From assembly GCA_963277665.1 (NCBI GenBank), contig OY728128.1, positions 1,866,088,988 to 1,866,152,987 on the forward strand: DNA of 64,000 bases. Direction: 5' to 3'. The notes under the pieces were generated by a model. That model searched no databases, was not told the origin of the DNA, and saw only the letters and a program-made list of their open reading frames with translations. Below are positions 34,824 to 49,344 of the stretch, piece by piece. This DNA comes from Viscum album (Eukaryota; Streptophyta; Magnoliopsida; Santalales; Viscaceae). A program made the translations under genes and the position numbers. Each line of letters begins with the position of its first letter. The first letter of the stretch is position 1.

Positions 34824-36559
34824 TTCTCCCCACCTTAAATAAAATTCATCATCAATAATTGAAATTCCACTTCAAAAATCAAATCTTGATACAGGATTTT
34901 TTTTGAGGAAACACTCAACAAAAATGGGATTAATAAAACATCCTCTTAATAAGATGGAAAGAGTGATATTAAGGTCTCCACAAAATTAGGCTCTCAAATA
35001 GGAAATAACTAGTGGAAAGAAAAATATGGGATATGGGAGAGAAATAAAACCATTGTGTTCTGAAGGAGAGAGTGAGAGAACATTGTCATCCTAAATTTTA
35101 CAATCACAAAATCCGAAATCTGTGATCAGTTAAATAGGCCATTGTTTTCAAGGTATGAAAATTAAATGAATAGTTTTTTTTTTCAAAATCCTTTCCTATA
35201 GTTGAGATTTTATTTTATTATCCATATTATCACTTTAGAAAAATATTACTTGATTTAATTTCATGTTATGAGTATGATCTTATCCATTGGTTGTGCTTCG
35301 ATATATTTTCACTGTATTTTTCATGTCAAGAAATGGATAATCAAGATGAATGTTTCATACGTGATTCACTTTAATGAATCCTAAAACCACAAATTGTTCC
35401 TTTATCCTTGGAATATTTATTGAAACCAACATTATTAGAAAAAAGTATCCAATAAATCATACTTTAACCTCAAATAATAATATATTCATCTTAATATTTT
35501 CCAACCATGAAACTCGTCCAAAATACTTTGGTCCAAATTCACAGTCAAAAAATGTCTCAAAATTATAAAAATCTATATTAACAATAGATTTCATAATAGA
35601 ATAAAACATTATATGATTAAAAACAACTATAATATCCAAAACTGAAATGTAATACTAAAATTTGAACATATATTATTTAAAATAGTATTTACCCATCCTA
35701 AAAAATATTATAAACTAATGTAGAGGCCAAAAAATCTGATGGATTTGAAAATATAGTCTTCCAAATAACATCAATCACTCTTAATGTCTTATACCAAATA
35801 TTTAATTTCATGAATCATATAATCTATAACATATTTCCATAAATAACCTGAATTACCATTAGTCTAAAATAAAATCATATTTGTCTCGAAAATAAATTCA
35901 AACATTATTCCTCAAAATATTTTGTTTACCTTAATCTTATTGGATTCCCAAAAGAGTAAGAATCATCCAAAATAACTTTAATCACATAATCACTAAATAA
36001 TTTTATATTCCCAATGTAATATTTTTGATAATAATAATTCTTAAAAATAAAAATAAAATTTATCCATTAGATATTTTAACTAAAAAAAATTTCATTCCAA
36101 CTAAGAATTAATGTAGGTTGGTGGTAGGCTCTCCACCCTTGTCACCCTCTAGTTGCGGGTTCAAAACCCCATAGCCTTTTTGGATATGATGGGTTGTCAC
36201 CCCACCCACAGGTTGTAGTTTTTATTAAACAATATTAATATTATCCAAAACATTGATAAAAATACTCAAAATTTAACCTAAATATATTCTACATTAAATA
36301 AATGTTGTTGCCACAAATGTTATTTCATACATTTCATATTGTATTCCCAATAATATAATTTTCCATAATTACATTAAATTTAATGATCACATAAACCATA
36401 ATATTTATCCTTACCTTTAAACATATTTACAAAAATTTAAAACGCATTATTTGTTAAATAATTTTTTTACACATAATAAACCAATGTGTTCTGTAACCTA
36501 ATATATGTTTTCATAAATCTAGTTCCCATGGTCTCTACTAAACTTCCTCTCATACCAAA
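34824..36559 (-). other. Array internal region 1
   Basis: 1,736 bp. It begins with a purine tract on the element strand (plus strand TTCTCCCCACCTT, 34824-34836) and ends at a PBS-like site (CTCTCATACCA, one mismatch to the tRNA-iMet PBS, 36547-36557). The stretch before the PBS, GTCTCTACTAAACTTCCTCT, matches the post-PBS sequence of element 1. There is no gag, only the cassette at 36107-36223. Small open stretches near 35374-35639 are overlapping and unsupported. Confidence 0.75.
36107..36223 (+). ncRNA. tRNA-like pol III cassette, array internal 1
   Basis: A box TAGGTTGGTGG (36114-36124), B box GGTTCAAAACC (from 36158, spacing 44), terminator TTTTT (36219-36223). Antisense to the array element. 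The body is diverged (GCCTTTTTGGATATGATGGG) but collinear with the other copies. Confidence 0.6.
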
Positions 36560-38374
36560 TGGAATTCCCCAACCATATAAGCTTGGAGATGGTGCCATAC
36601 TTCATTGCATTGGAATAAATATAAGCTTCAAATCCTAGGGGACTTAATAGTTTAGTAGTCTTTGTAAATTAGATATATACATGAGTCTTTTATTTTAAAT
36701 TAATATAAAAATTGCAACATTTTTTTATAATAAAATTATTCCATATAGTGAATCCTTGTATATCATTCTTATCACACATTAGGAAATCTTAGGTAATGGA
36801 AAAATAATAAGGGTGAACTCAAATGTTCAGTAAGGTTAAGTACAGTGGAATAAATAATGAATCAATGAGAACAAATCTATATTGAAATGTAAATAAATAA
36901 ACACAAAAGAAATTAAAATAGTGGGATAAAGGATAATAAATATGGAATGGTAACTAATTGAAACAAATGTAATTTAATAAATAATTTGATAATGAAATGT
37001 GTCTATATATAATATCAAAGAAATAGTATTCTGGATAACAATAATAACAACTGTGTTCTAAATATATGAAATTACTAATTATTATATGCTATACATTCTA
37101 GGTTTATGATACATTTACCTTTAAGTAATTTCCCAAGATAGTTTATCATATCATGTAGAAAACTATATGATTTGGATAACTAGTTAATTTCATGAGAAAA
37201 ATGATGCATCAAGGGGATTAATTTAAACTATCCAAAACCCGTGTCATACCCATCCAGATTATTCTTCCTATATCAAATAATCGATTTAAAAAAATCAATG
37301 TATCCCATACCACATTGAAGAATTTGAATAATTTATTGAAAACAATATTTATAGTACGATATATGAAAGGTTAGTAAACATACACAACACAGAATAAGTA
37401 AGTGGTTAATATGGATTATATCCTATATAAGAAAAGGGAGATGATAAAATACTTACCACTTTGAAATCATTTATTTAGAAGGTCACACATTTCTAAAAGA
37501 AAATATTTCATTTTAAAAAAAATATCAAAATTGTAATGTACAATTTAAAATAGTATGGCTTCATGATTGTGGGAAATTGTTTTTATCCAATAAAATTTTA
37601 AAAAAACATTCCATTTTCATTTATTAACTACCTTGTTTTGTAAAATGATAGGAATATACCTTTTAAAGTATTTTAAAAAAAATTTAGGTACAGGTAAAAA
37701 ATAATTTAAAAAATCAATTGAGAATAATAAAAAATATTGAAAACATTTTAAGAAAACACTGACTTATAATGGAAATATTACTTATTGGATACTTAAATAA
37801 AAACAATCCTGAATAATGTTGAGATTGTGAAATAACATTTACCACTTTTTAATTATTAGAATCGTACACCACATGAAATAATGAAAATTATATGGATATG
37901 AAAATACAATAATATTTAGAATAATAATCATAAAATAATTTATGATCATTATATAGTCCACACAATATAAATAAGTATTTTATAAGGCATGTGTCCGACA
38001 TAAATAAAAGTGAGACAAAAATCCCTTACGTTTAGTCTGATTTACACCATACGTGTCCAAAAAACTATATAGTGGTTTTAAACATATTATTAACTTATAC
38101 TAGAATCATAATAATATTTATAATCCCATATATAATCTCAATATGAAATTTTATAACATTTTTATTAATAATATTATATTCATTTTTCTGTTTCGGGTGT
38201 TAATTGCCATGTTTTCTCATGCTAGTTTCTTTTGAATGTCTCAATTATCATGATTATGATATATATAAAACATCTCAAAAATAATATTAATTTCATAAAT
38301 ATCATATTTAGTCATGAAATAAATTTTTATAATCATTCTAGAATGGTTGATATGGAAAATGAATCACATCGTGT

Positions 38375-38404
38375 CATGGAGAAGGTATATCATATATACA
38401 CACG
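38375..38404 (-). repeat. CGTACG-type motif in array LTR 2, copy 2
   Basis: CATGGAGAAGGTATATCATA then TATACACACG; strongly decayed core. Confidence 0.5.
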
Positions 38405-38564
38405 AGAAACAAAAACATTCGCTTAATTTTGAATGGGTTACATAGTTTATAGTATATTAATTATTAAAGAATAAATATCATGTCATAATTACAATATATA
38501 TCAATTATATTTGTCATTATATCCAACCATGTAATGTAGTGATGAACACAATTTTACACCACGG

Positions 38565-38596
38565 TGTGGAGACGGTAAGTTGTATGTACACACACG
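38565..38596 (-). repeat. CGTACG-type motif in array LTR 2, copy 1
   Basis: TGTGGAGACGGTAAGTTGTA then TGTACACACACG. Confidence 0.6.
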
Positions 38597-41273
38597 CTGG
38601 AGTTTTTGTTAGGATTGATAAAAGGTAGAATATGGTTGTAACATAATCATAATAAAATATAATAATATATATTATACTAGATTTATTACTTTATCAACAA
38701 AACAAAACATTAAGAGTATTTGTAACAAGAAAGACACTATAAAAGGATGATAAAGGTGATTAACTCTTCTTCAGCACACATCATTTAATCTCTTCTTAAG
38801 TGATCTAGGGTAGGTTTTTTTGAAGATCCAGACCCTCTATAAATTAAATATGGATTTTATTTAGATAAATGGTCAGGTTATGGTCGAGATATATATGTAA
38901 ATTTGTGTGAGGAAGTGAGGGAGGAGGAATGCTTTTATAATTGAGGTGAGGGGCACATTTTTAAATCCTCAAAATATTAAAATATAATAAGGCTATTATG
39001 GATCCAAATATTTAAAAATGTCCTATAAAGGAATATTTTTAGGAATTATAGAAATTCTATTCTACCCTTTGTGATTATTTATAAGTTTTTTTTGTTTTTA
39101 AATAATTTAATAAAATATTAATACAATAAAATATCATTACTGTCAAAGTTTATATTGTTCTTTTAATTTTACATCAAATACATCAAGAAGAATTGTTAAT
39201 TAAAACAATAGTATTTAAAACATATATAATATATTCTATAGATCTATATTATTCATTATACACATTAACTAATCCCAAATATATAAAAATTTATACTTTT
39301 AAGATCAATAATTTTATTTTTATGTTAATTTAATAAATATTGTGTTAAAATTGATGATGAATTTAATATAAATATATAATATATAAGAATTTAAAATAAA
39401 TTTTTTGAATTAAAATAATTTATTTATGATTAATATAGACAATTACGTTCATTTATATACTAAATTTCTCACTATGTGGACACATAAACGATATGTAATA
39501 CAAAGAGAGTGACATTTTGTAACTATCTATGATTTAAATTACATATTAGTTATTTTCATATAAAAGTACCCATTAAACAACTCTGATTCGATATTAAAAG
39601 AATAAGGGTTGAATACGTTTCATAAAATATATTTTGGACATGTTTAGGTCATGGTTATTCCGTTGTATTTTGGTTTCAACACCCTTTTATACACATTAAC
39701 TCTTAAAGTGAAAACATGTGTATTTATTTATTAAAGGTCAATATAGTTACAATAGAATTAATAACAAAAAAATAAATGACTCATTGATGAATTTATTAGC
39801 AAAAAATAAATTGGTTGGAATAAATTGATATTTTTATTAATTTTATATCATTTAATAAAATAGTATTTATTCTAAAATACCAATAATGTCAATTATGACA
39901 CTATTCATTACTTGAATTTTTAGAAATTATATAATAACCAGATAAATTCAGAAACATAATCTTAATTAATCACAAATACATGAAAGTCTTACATAAAATC
40001 CTTGGATGAAATTAATTATTTCAAATTGTATTTATTTTTATATTTTTAATATAATTTATTTGATTTTTTCATTAATAAAACAATTACTCTATAATTAATT
40101 TGTCACCATTTAATGTAAATTTTTAATCATTAAAAATATAAATTAATTAAATTGATTTATATAAATATTTTCAAATTCAAAAATAAAAATTATAGATGAA
40201 TGTATCTCTTATATAACCCTATATTAAAAATATTCTACTTGTTAAAAAATAAAGTGAGACAATATTGAGTTTTCTTTGAAAATAATATTTTAAATTTCAT
40301 ACTCAAATAAAAGTGGATTACAAAGGTTATATTTTACACCCAAGGATTATTTGGGTAAAAAATATAATCCATTGAAATTAAGACAAGTGTCAGGGTAATT
40401 TTATAATATTTATAATAAAATATTTAGACTTAATGAACTCATTTAACCTTAACTATGGTAATAAAAAATGTTACTAATGTAATTATTCACATTATCCAGA
40501 AATAAAAAAGAAATAATTATTAAATTTTTATATATGTATTAAAAATATGGAATCCATTATTTAAAATTAGAAAAAAAACTTCATATATTAATTAATAATT
40601 AATCTCATTGACAGAATGAGAAACTGTGTTTTTAAAATAAAAACATTTAAAAGTTCATAATGTTTTTATATTTAATATGAAATATATTAAAATGGCCTTA
40701 ATTTGATTAAATTATAAAAACGTGGTCCAATTATACATTAAAAATATTCAAATATATAAGTTAATATTATAAATAAATGTGATGAAATACATTTTTCAAT
40801 TGAAATGCAATATTTTTTTTCACTATTCATAAAAACATGAAACATTTCTAAAAAATATCAAAAATTCAACAAAATTAATATTTTATATTCCACTTTCAAA
40901 TATTTTTTTATTTTGTGAATAATAAATTATTAAAGTGTCAAAAACTATATTTAAAACAAGTGAACCATTAAAAAGTGCTAAAACTGCATTTAGAAAAATA
41001 TAGGCTTTTAATGTGTCAAATTGGATTCATTTTTATCTTATGAATATTAAATAATTAGGATGAATTCAACAAAAATTTATTAATTATATAATTTATAAAT
41101 TCCATAATTTGGTTAGTACTATTTATTATCACAAATTTTACAGATATGTCATATTAATAATATTTAATTGTATATCACGGTTCATTTAAGCTCATCATTA
41201 CATGTAACATATATGATTTAAGAAATTGTATTTGATTATGAAGAGACATAACATAAAATATTGGGGTATAACA

Positions 41274-43001
41274 TTCCCGCCTCCTTCAATAAATTATGTC
41301 TTCGTAATTTAAAATTTCACTTTAAAAATAAAAGGTTGACAGTAAGTTTAATTTTTTGGGAAACAAACATCGAAAATAAGGTTAATAAAAAATACTCTTA
41401 ATAAGAATGAAAGAGAGATATAAAAGTCTCCAAAAAATTGGGCTCTTGAATAGGGAATCATTAGTGGAATGAAAAATCTAGGACAAGAAAGAGAAACCAA
41501 TACATGAAGTTCTAATGGATATTGTTAGAGAACATGGTCATTATAAATTCTACCATCACTAAATCATAAATATTTGATGGTGTAAAGAGGGCATTGATTT
41601 CATGGTAATAAGATTAGACGAATAGAGTTTTAAATGAAAATTCATTTTCTATTATTGATGGATTATTTTATAATCTAGATAATCACATGAGACAATAATC
41701 TTACTTGATTTCATTATATGTTATATGTGTTGTGTTATCCTTTGGTTGTGCTTAGATATATTTTCACATCATCCATCATGCCAGGAAATGGATATTTAAG
41801 CTGATATTTTCACACCTAAAGCACTTTAACAAACCATATGATCCACTAGTCATTCTTTTAGCCTTCAAATATATACAAAAATCAAAATTATTGAAAGAAG
41901 TATCTAATAATTAATAATTTAACCTCAAATAATAATATCCAAGCTTCATATTAATCCATTTTATCTTTAAGACTCGTCCAAAATACATTCCTCCAAATTT
42001 AAAGTAAAAAACATCTCGAAATTCCAAAAATCAATTTAATTTCAGATTCCACAAAAAATAAACCGTTATATTATTAAAATAAATTAATCTCCAAAACTAA
42101 AAACTAATACTCAAGTACATCATATATTATTCAAAAAATAATTTTACTTTATCTAGAGTAATATTGAGACAAAAAAATCAGATATATTTTATCATGTTGT
42201 CTTCTAAATAACATCAATCAATCTTATTGTCTTATAGAAAATATTTATTTACCTAAATCACATAATTTATGTTATACTTCAATAACTAAACTGAATTAAC
42301 ATATGTACGCAATAAAATCATATTAGACTAAAAGATAAACTTCGACCCTTATTCCTTTAAATATTATGTTTACCTTAATCTTATTGGATTACGAAAATAT
42401 AAAGAATCATCCAAATTAACAGTATTCACATAATCATCATATAATTTTCCAATTCCATGGATGCCAATTTTATTAATAATTTCTCTAAAAAAGAAATAAA
42501 CATTTTCAAATAGAAATTTTAACATAAAAAATTCCATGCTAACCAAGAACTCATGTAGGCTAGTGGTAGGTGATCCACCATTGTCACCCTTCAGTTGTGG
42601 GTTCAAACACCCTAGACTCGTCAGACATGATTAGCTGTCACCTTGCCATTAAGGTGTCCTTTTCTTAAATCTATATCAATAATATCCAAAAATTGTGATA
42701 GTCATCCTCAAAAAATAACATAAATATATTCAACATTAAAGAAATGTTTTATAGACAAAGGTTATACCATACATTTCATTTTGTATTCATAATAAAATAA
42801 ATACCCATAATTACCTTAAATTCAAAGATCATATAATCTCTAATATTTATCCTCACCTTTAAACATATTTCCATAAAATTAAATGACATTATTCCTTAAA
42901 TAACATTTTCACATATACTAAACCAACGGGTTGTGTTCCCTAATAAATGATTTCCTAAATCTGGTTCCCACGGTTTCTACTAAATTTCCTATAATGACAA
43001 C
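41274..43001 (-). other. Array internal region 2
   Basis: 1,728 bp. Purine tract on the element strand at 41274-41286 (plus strand TTCCCGCCTCCTT). The PBS is decayed (ATAATGACAA before 43002). No coding region; a 78-codon minus-strand stretch at 42370-42606 overlaps the cassette and is not credible. Confidence 0.72.
42549..42663 (+). ncRNA. tRNA-like pol III cassette, array internal 2
   Basis: A box TAGGCTAGTGG (42556-42566), B box GGTTCAAACAC (from 42600, spacing 44), terminator TTTT (42660-42663). Antisense to the element. Confidence 0.62.
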
Positions 43002-44824
43002 TATTATGCCCCGACCATAGATGCCTGAAGCTGATGCCTTTATTCATAAAATTATAATAAATACAATATTCAAATCCTAAGGGACGAAATAGTTTAACAG
43101 TCTTGGTAAAAAAAAATACATACATGAGTCTTGTATTTCAAATGAACACACAAATTACAACATATATTTTTTGATAATAACATTATTCCATCTAGAATAT
43201 CCTTGAATATATCTGGTACAACACTTCCTGAAATACTAGGTAAAAGAAACAGTATTAAGGTGAGCTAAAATTATCAATTTGGATAATTACATTGAAAGAA
43301 ATAATAAACCAATGAAAATAAATCTATATTACAATGTCAATAATTGAAAACACATGACATTAAAACAAATGGATAAGGCATAATCAATATGGAATGATAA
43401 ATAATTGAAGAAATTTTCATTTGATAAATTTCATGATAATGAAATGTATCCATAGATCATATAAAAAATTAATCTCATGGATAATAATAATAATAACTGA
43501 ATTCTCAATAGCATAAATGCTTAATTATTGGACTCCATGTTTCCCAGGTACAAGGAACCTTTACCATCAAGACCTTTCACAAGACGATTTACCAAATTGA
43601 GTACAAATATATCTAGTTTTCAAAACTTATTAATATTATGAGACTACTAATGCATCAATGTCATTACATTAAACAATCCCCAACCCATGTTGTATTGGTC
43701 CAAAGTATTATTCATATATCAAATAATCAATTTTAAAAAAATATAATTCAAATCAAATTTCCCAAACCACATTGAAACATTTGAATATGATGAATACAAT
43801 AATATTTATGATATAATATATCAATGGAATGTATATATAAACCAAACACATCAAAGAAATAGTGAATATGGATTATTTCTCAAGGAAGTAAAAGTTAGAT
43901 GAAAAAATCATTACCACATTGAAATCATTAATTTAGAATGCCACACAATTATAAAAGAAAACATTTTATTTGAAAAGAATATATGATAGAATTTATAGTA
44001 ATATTAAAAACATTAGGGATTCATGATGGTGTGAAATCTTGTTCATCCTATAAAGGTTAAAAAAATTTCTTTTAATTTTATAATGTACGTAGTTTTGGAA
44101 AACTATAGGAATATTCCTTTTAAATCATTTTGTAAAAAGTCAGATACAGTAAAAATTGACTTTAAACAATAATTAGAGAATATTAAAAATATTTTTACTA
44201 AAAAAACTAACATTTAAGAGAAATATTTCCCTTTGGAGACTTAAATAGAAATAATCCTGAATAACGAAGAGATTATGAAATAATCCTTACCACTCTATAA
44301 TTATTAAAATAATATTCCTGATGAAATAAAGAAACTTATATGTATATTAAAATAAAATAATATTTAGAATAATAGTCGTAAAATTCATTCATGGTTAGTA
44401 TATACACCACACAATATGAATAAGTAGTTTATAAGTAATGTGTCCCACAGAAATAAAATTGTGAAAAAACCCTTACCATGTTTCTGATTTTCTTCATATG
44501 TGTGAGAAAGTATTATTTAGTAGTTTTAAAAATATTATTAATTTATAAAATAATCATAATAATATTTATAATATCATATATTATCCCTTTATAAAATTTT
44601 ACCACCTATTAATTAATAATATTATAATAATTGTTTTGTTTTGGGTGTTAATTGCCTTATTTTATCATGCATTGTTTTGTCTTGAAAGTCTTAGTTATAC
44701 TCAATATGATATATATAAAACATATCCAGAATAATAATAACATTTTAAATATAATATTTAATCTGTAAATACATTTTTATAATCATTATTCAAAGGATAA
44801 CCCAGAAAATGAACCACAACTCTT

Positions 44825-44854
44825 TGTGGAGATTGTTGGTCACACAGATGCATG
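44825..44854 (-). repeat. CGTACG-type motif in array LTR 3, copy 2
   Basis: TGTGGAGATTGTTGGTCACA onward; heavily decayed, recognised mainly by position. Confidence 0.4.
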
Positions 44855-45014
44855 AGGGAGGATATCATTCCCTTAATAATGAAAGGATAAACAAGTGGAT
44901 GGTATATTAATTACTCCAAAATAAATATCATCTCGTAATGTCAATATATATCCATTATTTATATTTTCATACCCATCCAAGTAATGTGGTGATGAAAAAA
45001 AAGATTACTCTATG

Positions 45015-45046
45015 GTGTGGAGACGATAAGCCGTATGTACGCACAC
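45015..45046 (-). repeat. CGTACG-type motif in array LTR 3, copy 1
   Basis: TGTGGAGACGATAAGCCGTA then TGTACGCACAC. Confidence 0.6.
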
Positions 45047-47558
45047 ACAATGTTTTCATTTTTCATAGGATGGATAAAAGGTGTAATATGTTTATTATAT
45101 AATCAAAATAATATATAAGAATATATATGATATTTTAGTTATTATTTTATCATGTAAAAAACAAATGAAGTTGAAGTGCAAGAAGGAACAGGCTTGAAAG
45201 TGTTGATAAAAATGATTACCTCATCTTCAGCAGACATCCCTTAATCTCTTCTTTACTGATATAGGGTACATATTTTGGAAGGACTAGAACCGCTATAAAA
45301 AAGGTCTTTTTTTGGGCTGAATGGTTCAGTTTTGGTTGATCTATTTAGATCAAAGTGCTGTGAGGATGTGAGAGAGGATGCACACTGTTATAATTGAGGC
45401 AAGGGACACTTTCAGAAATCATAAAATTGTTAAAATATAACACAGACATTCTAGATGAAAAGACTTCAAAATTTTATTTAAATGAGTATTTTAGCCATTT
45501 TAGACCATATAATATCCCATCTGTTATTATTTATCATTTTTACTATTTTTAAATGATTTAACAATATATTAATTCAATAGAATACCATTATTGTAAAATT
45601 TGACAGTATTGTTTTATTTGACATCAAATACATCGCAATAAAGTGGAAATTCAAATATAATTCTTAAAATATCTCTAATACATCCTATAGATATATAATA
45701 TTCATTAGACACATTAACTCATCAGATATATATCAATATTTTTTCTTTTAATTTCTATTATTTTATTTTTCTGTTAATTAAAAAATTATTGTGTTATCAT
45801 TGATGAAGCATTTAAGGTAATTATATAATTTATAAGAATTTATAGTAAATTTATTTAATGTGACTAATTTCAGTAGGTTTAAAATATTCATTTTGATTTG
45901 TAAATATTTAAATTTTTTCACCAGGTGGAGACATAAATGATATTAAATACAAAAGGTGACATTTTTTAACTATATTTGATATAAATAATATAATAGTTAT
46001 TTTTAGGTATGAATGTCCATTTAAAAAATTAGATTAAATATTATGGTGATAATAGTTGAATCCTATTCATCCAGTAAATTTTGTTCAAGTTTAGGTCCTA
46101 GGTATACCATTATATTTTTGGCTTAACATTCATTTAAACACTTTTACTCTTACCTTGACAACATGTGTTTTTACTCTTTGAAGGTTAATTTTGTTACTAT
46201 ATAATGTCAAATGACACAATTCAATAATTAAATTTTTATAAATTTCATAACAATATGATAAATTCGAACCAATACTTTTAATTCATCACTAACATGTCAA
46301 AGTAATACATAAAATTATTTTATGACATGAATTTTATAAAATTATATGAATTTGAATATTTTTAATATCATTTGTTTCATTCTTGCATTAATTAAACAAT
46401 TGTTTCATCATTATTGTGTCACCATTTAAGATAATTATTTTATCATAGAAAACTATAAATAAATTACAATGTTTTAGATAAAATATGTATCTTCCTAAAT
46501 ACTATTTATATTCTAACATATCCCCTATATAACCCTATATTAAAAATATTTTAAATATTAAAAACAAAAGTGTGGTAAAATTGACTTCTCTTTGAATATA
46601 ATACTATAAATTTCATACTGTCATCTAATTTTCATAAAAGTTTATAATTTAACCCCATGTATTCTTTTGGTAAAAAAACATATCCAAAGAAATTTGGACA
46701 AGTGTTTGGGTAATTACCCAATTTATCCATAACTATGATAAAAAAATATTACTAAAGTGTCTATTAATATTATTCAAAAATAAAAGGTAAAAAATTACAA
46801 TATTTGAACCTCCTGATTCAAAATATTTAATTAATTTTTCAAAATTCGAAACAAAAAAATTGAAGAAATTAATGAAATTTTAATCTCATTGACCGAATTA
46901 TGAAACATTTTTTTAATGTAAATACGTTCAAAATTTCACAAAGCTTTTTATTTAATTTCAATGTTAAATTATTTAAAACAATCTTAACTAGTTTAAATTA
47001 CAAAAAATTATATAATTATACTTTTTAACAATTAAATATATAATTTATCACTATAAATAAATTTTATGGAAAATATACTCTCATTTAAAATGAAATATTT
47101 TTTTCACTATTCATATAAACATGACACATATATGAGAAATATAAAAATTACAACCAAATTAAATTTTTATATTACAATATCAAATAATAATATTATGTTT
47201 TCAAAAATATATTTTAAAATATTCAAAAAAAATATTTAAAATAAGTGCTCTATCAAAAGACAAAAAAACTTCATTTATAAAAATATAGGCTTTTAATGTG
47301 TCAAACTGTATTTATTTACATCTTATACCAATAAAATAATTTGGATGAATATAATTTTTTATTAAATATATAATTTAATATTTTTATAATTGGGTTAACA
47401 CATTTCATTACAACTAATTTAACATCTAGGTTATAATAATAATAATACATAATAGTGTGTCGTGGTTCATCTAATTTCAATGTTCCATGAAGTATATACT
47501 CTCGAAAAAATTAAATCTATTTAATAGGAGACATATCGTAAAATATTGGGGTACTAAT

Positions 47559-49256
47559 TTATCTTCTCCTTTAATAATTCTCTTCCGCACAATTTTTTAT
47601 TTCCCATCAAAAATCAAAAGTTGATAATCGACATTTTTTTATGGGAAACATATATCAAAAATAAGGTACATAAAACAACCAATTAATAAGAAGGGAAAAA
47701 GAGATTTGATGGTCACGATAATATTAGGCTCTCTTGTAAGAAATCATTAGTGGGATAACAAATTTGGGACCTAAAAGAGAAATCAAACCATCATATATTG
47801 ATGGAGAGTGTAAGGGAACATAGTCAATAGAAATTATACCATCATAAAATAACAAATCATTCATGGGATAAAGAGGTCATTGATTTATCGGTAAGAAAAA
47901 TAAAAGAATAGCATTTTCATTCCAAATTGTTTCCTTATTATTGAGAGATTATTTTATAATATAGATAATTAATTTATAAAATAATATTACATGATTTCAT
48001 TCCATTTTAAAAAATTCATCTTATCCTTATGTAGTGATTTAATATGTTTTCACCTCATCGCTCATGCCCAGAAAAGATCCAAAAAAAGCCTTTCCTTTGG
48101 ACTTTAAATATTTTCTAAAACCATAATTATTAGCAGAAATTATCCAATGAATCATAAATTAACCTAAAATAATAATATAAAAATTTCATCTTAATATATT
48201 TCAACATTAAGACTCGTCTAAAATACTTCTATCGAAATTTAATGTCTAAAAATGTGTCTATGTCTCCAAAATTAAAATTAACATCAAATTCCTTAAAAAT
48301 AATAAACCATTATAATATGAAAAACCTTAATCTCAATAATTAATATTTAATACTCAATTTTATTCATATAATATTCATAAAATAATTATCCTTCCTCAAA
48401 ATTGTTGTAGAATAATATTTGGACCCAAAAATCAGATGTATTTAATTATATAGTCTTCCAAATAACATCAATCACTCTAAATGCCTTATACCAAAAAAAT
48501 TAATTTCATAAAACACATAATATATATGATATTTCCAAAAATAACTTGAATTACCATAAGTACACAATATAATCATATTTTACCACGAAATAAAATTCAG
48601 CCTTTATTGCAGAATTTTTTTGTTTACCTTAATCTTATTGTATTCCCAAAATAGAGAGCGTCTTCCATAATAACATTAATAAATTAATCACCAAATAATT
48701 ATCTAATCCCAAGGTTATCTATTTGATAAAACAAATGTCCCAAAAATCAAAATAACATTTATCAATTATACATTTGAAATAAAAAAATGTTATGCTAACA
48801 AGAGGTTTATGTAGGCCCCTGGTAGGTGCTCCACCCTTGGCACCCTTCGGTTGTGAGTTCAAAACCCTATAGCCTTTCCAGACGTGACAAGTTATCACCA
48901 GGCCTGAGGGTTCTCCTTTTCCTAAAAATATATTGATATAATTGAAAAATGTTATAATAATCCTCATAGAATAACCTTAATATATTCAACATTAACGAAA
49001 TTTTTAATCAGAAAGCTTATCTTATACGTTTCCTTTTGTATTTGCTATAAAATAAATACCCATAATTACATTAAATTGAAAGATCATATTAATCCTAACG
49101 GTTGACCTTACATTTAAAAGTATTTCTATAGAAATCGAAGTCATTATTCCTTAATTATAATTTTCACACATACTAAAGGAATCAGTTGTTTTCCCTAATC
49201 TATGTTTTCTTAAATCTAGTTCAGTAGATTTCAACTAAACTTAATTTGATACCAAC
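47559..49256 (-). other. Array internal region 3
   Basis: 1,698 bp. Pyrimidine-rich plus-strand start (TTATCTTCTCCTTT, 47559-47572) is the PPT; TTTGATACCA just before 49257 is a good PBS (TGGTATCAAA on the element strand). No gag or pol. Confidence 0.74.
48805..48920 (+). ncRNA. tRNA-like pol III cassette, array internal 3
   Basis: A box TAGGCCCCTGG (48812-48822), B box AGTTCAAAACC (from 48856, spacing 44), terminator TTTT (48917-48920). The body keeps GCCTTTCCAGACGTGACAAG, close to the element 1 and 2 bodies. Antisense to the element. Confidence 0.62.
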
Positions 49257-49344
49257 TATAATGCCCCGAACCTAGAAGCATGGAGAGGGTTCCTTAATTC
49301 GTTTCATTGTAATAAATACAACTTAAAATCACAAGGGAGTTAAT

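Larger units (their letters stand above)
36560..41273 (-). repeat. Array LTR 2
   Basis: 4,714 bp; left edge TGGAATTCCCCAACC (decayed TGTAATGCCCCGACC), right edge ATTGGGGTATAACA. TATA-like CTTTTATA at 38932-38939. Confidence 0.83.
43002..47558 (-). repeat. Array LTR 3
   Basis: 4,557 bp; left edge TATTATGCCCCGACCATAG, right edge ATTGGGGTACTAAT (decayed TATTACA). Confidence 0.82.
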
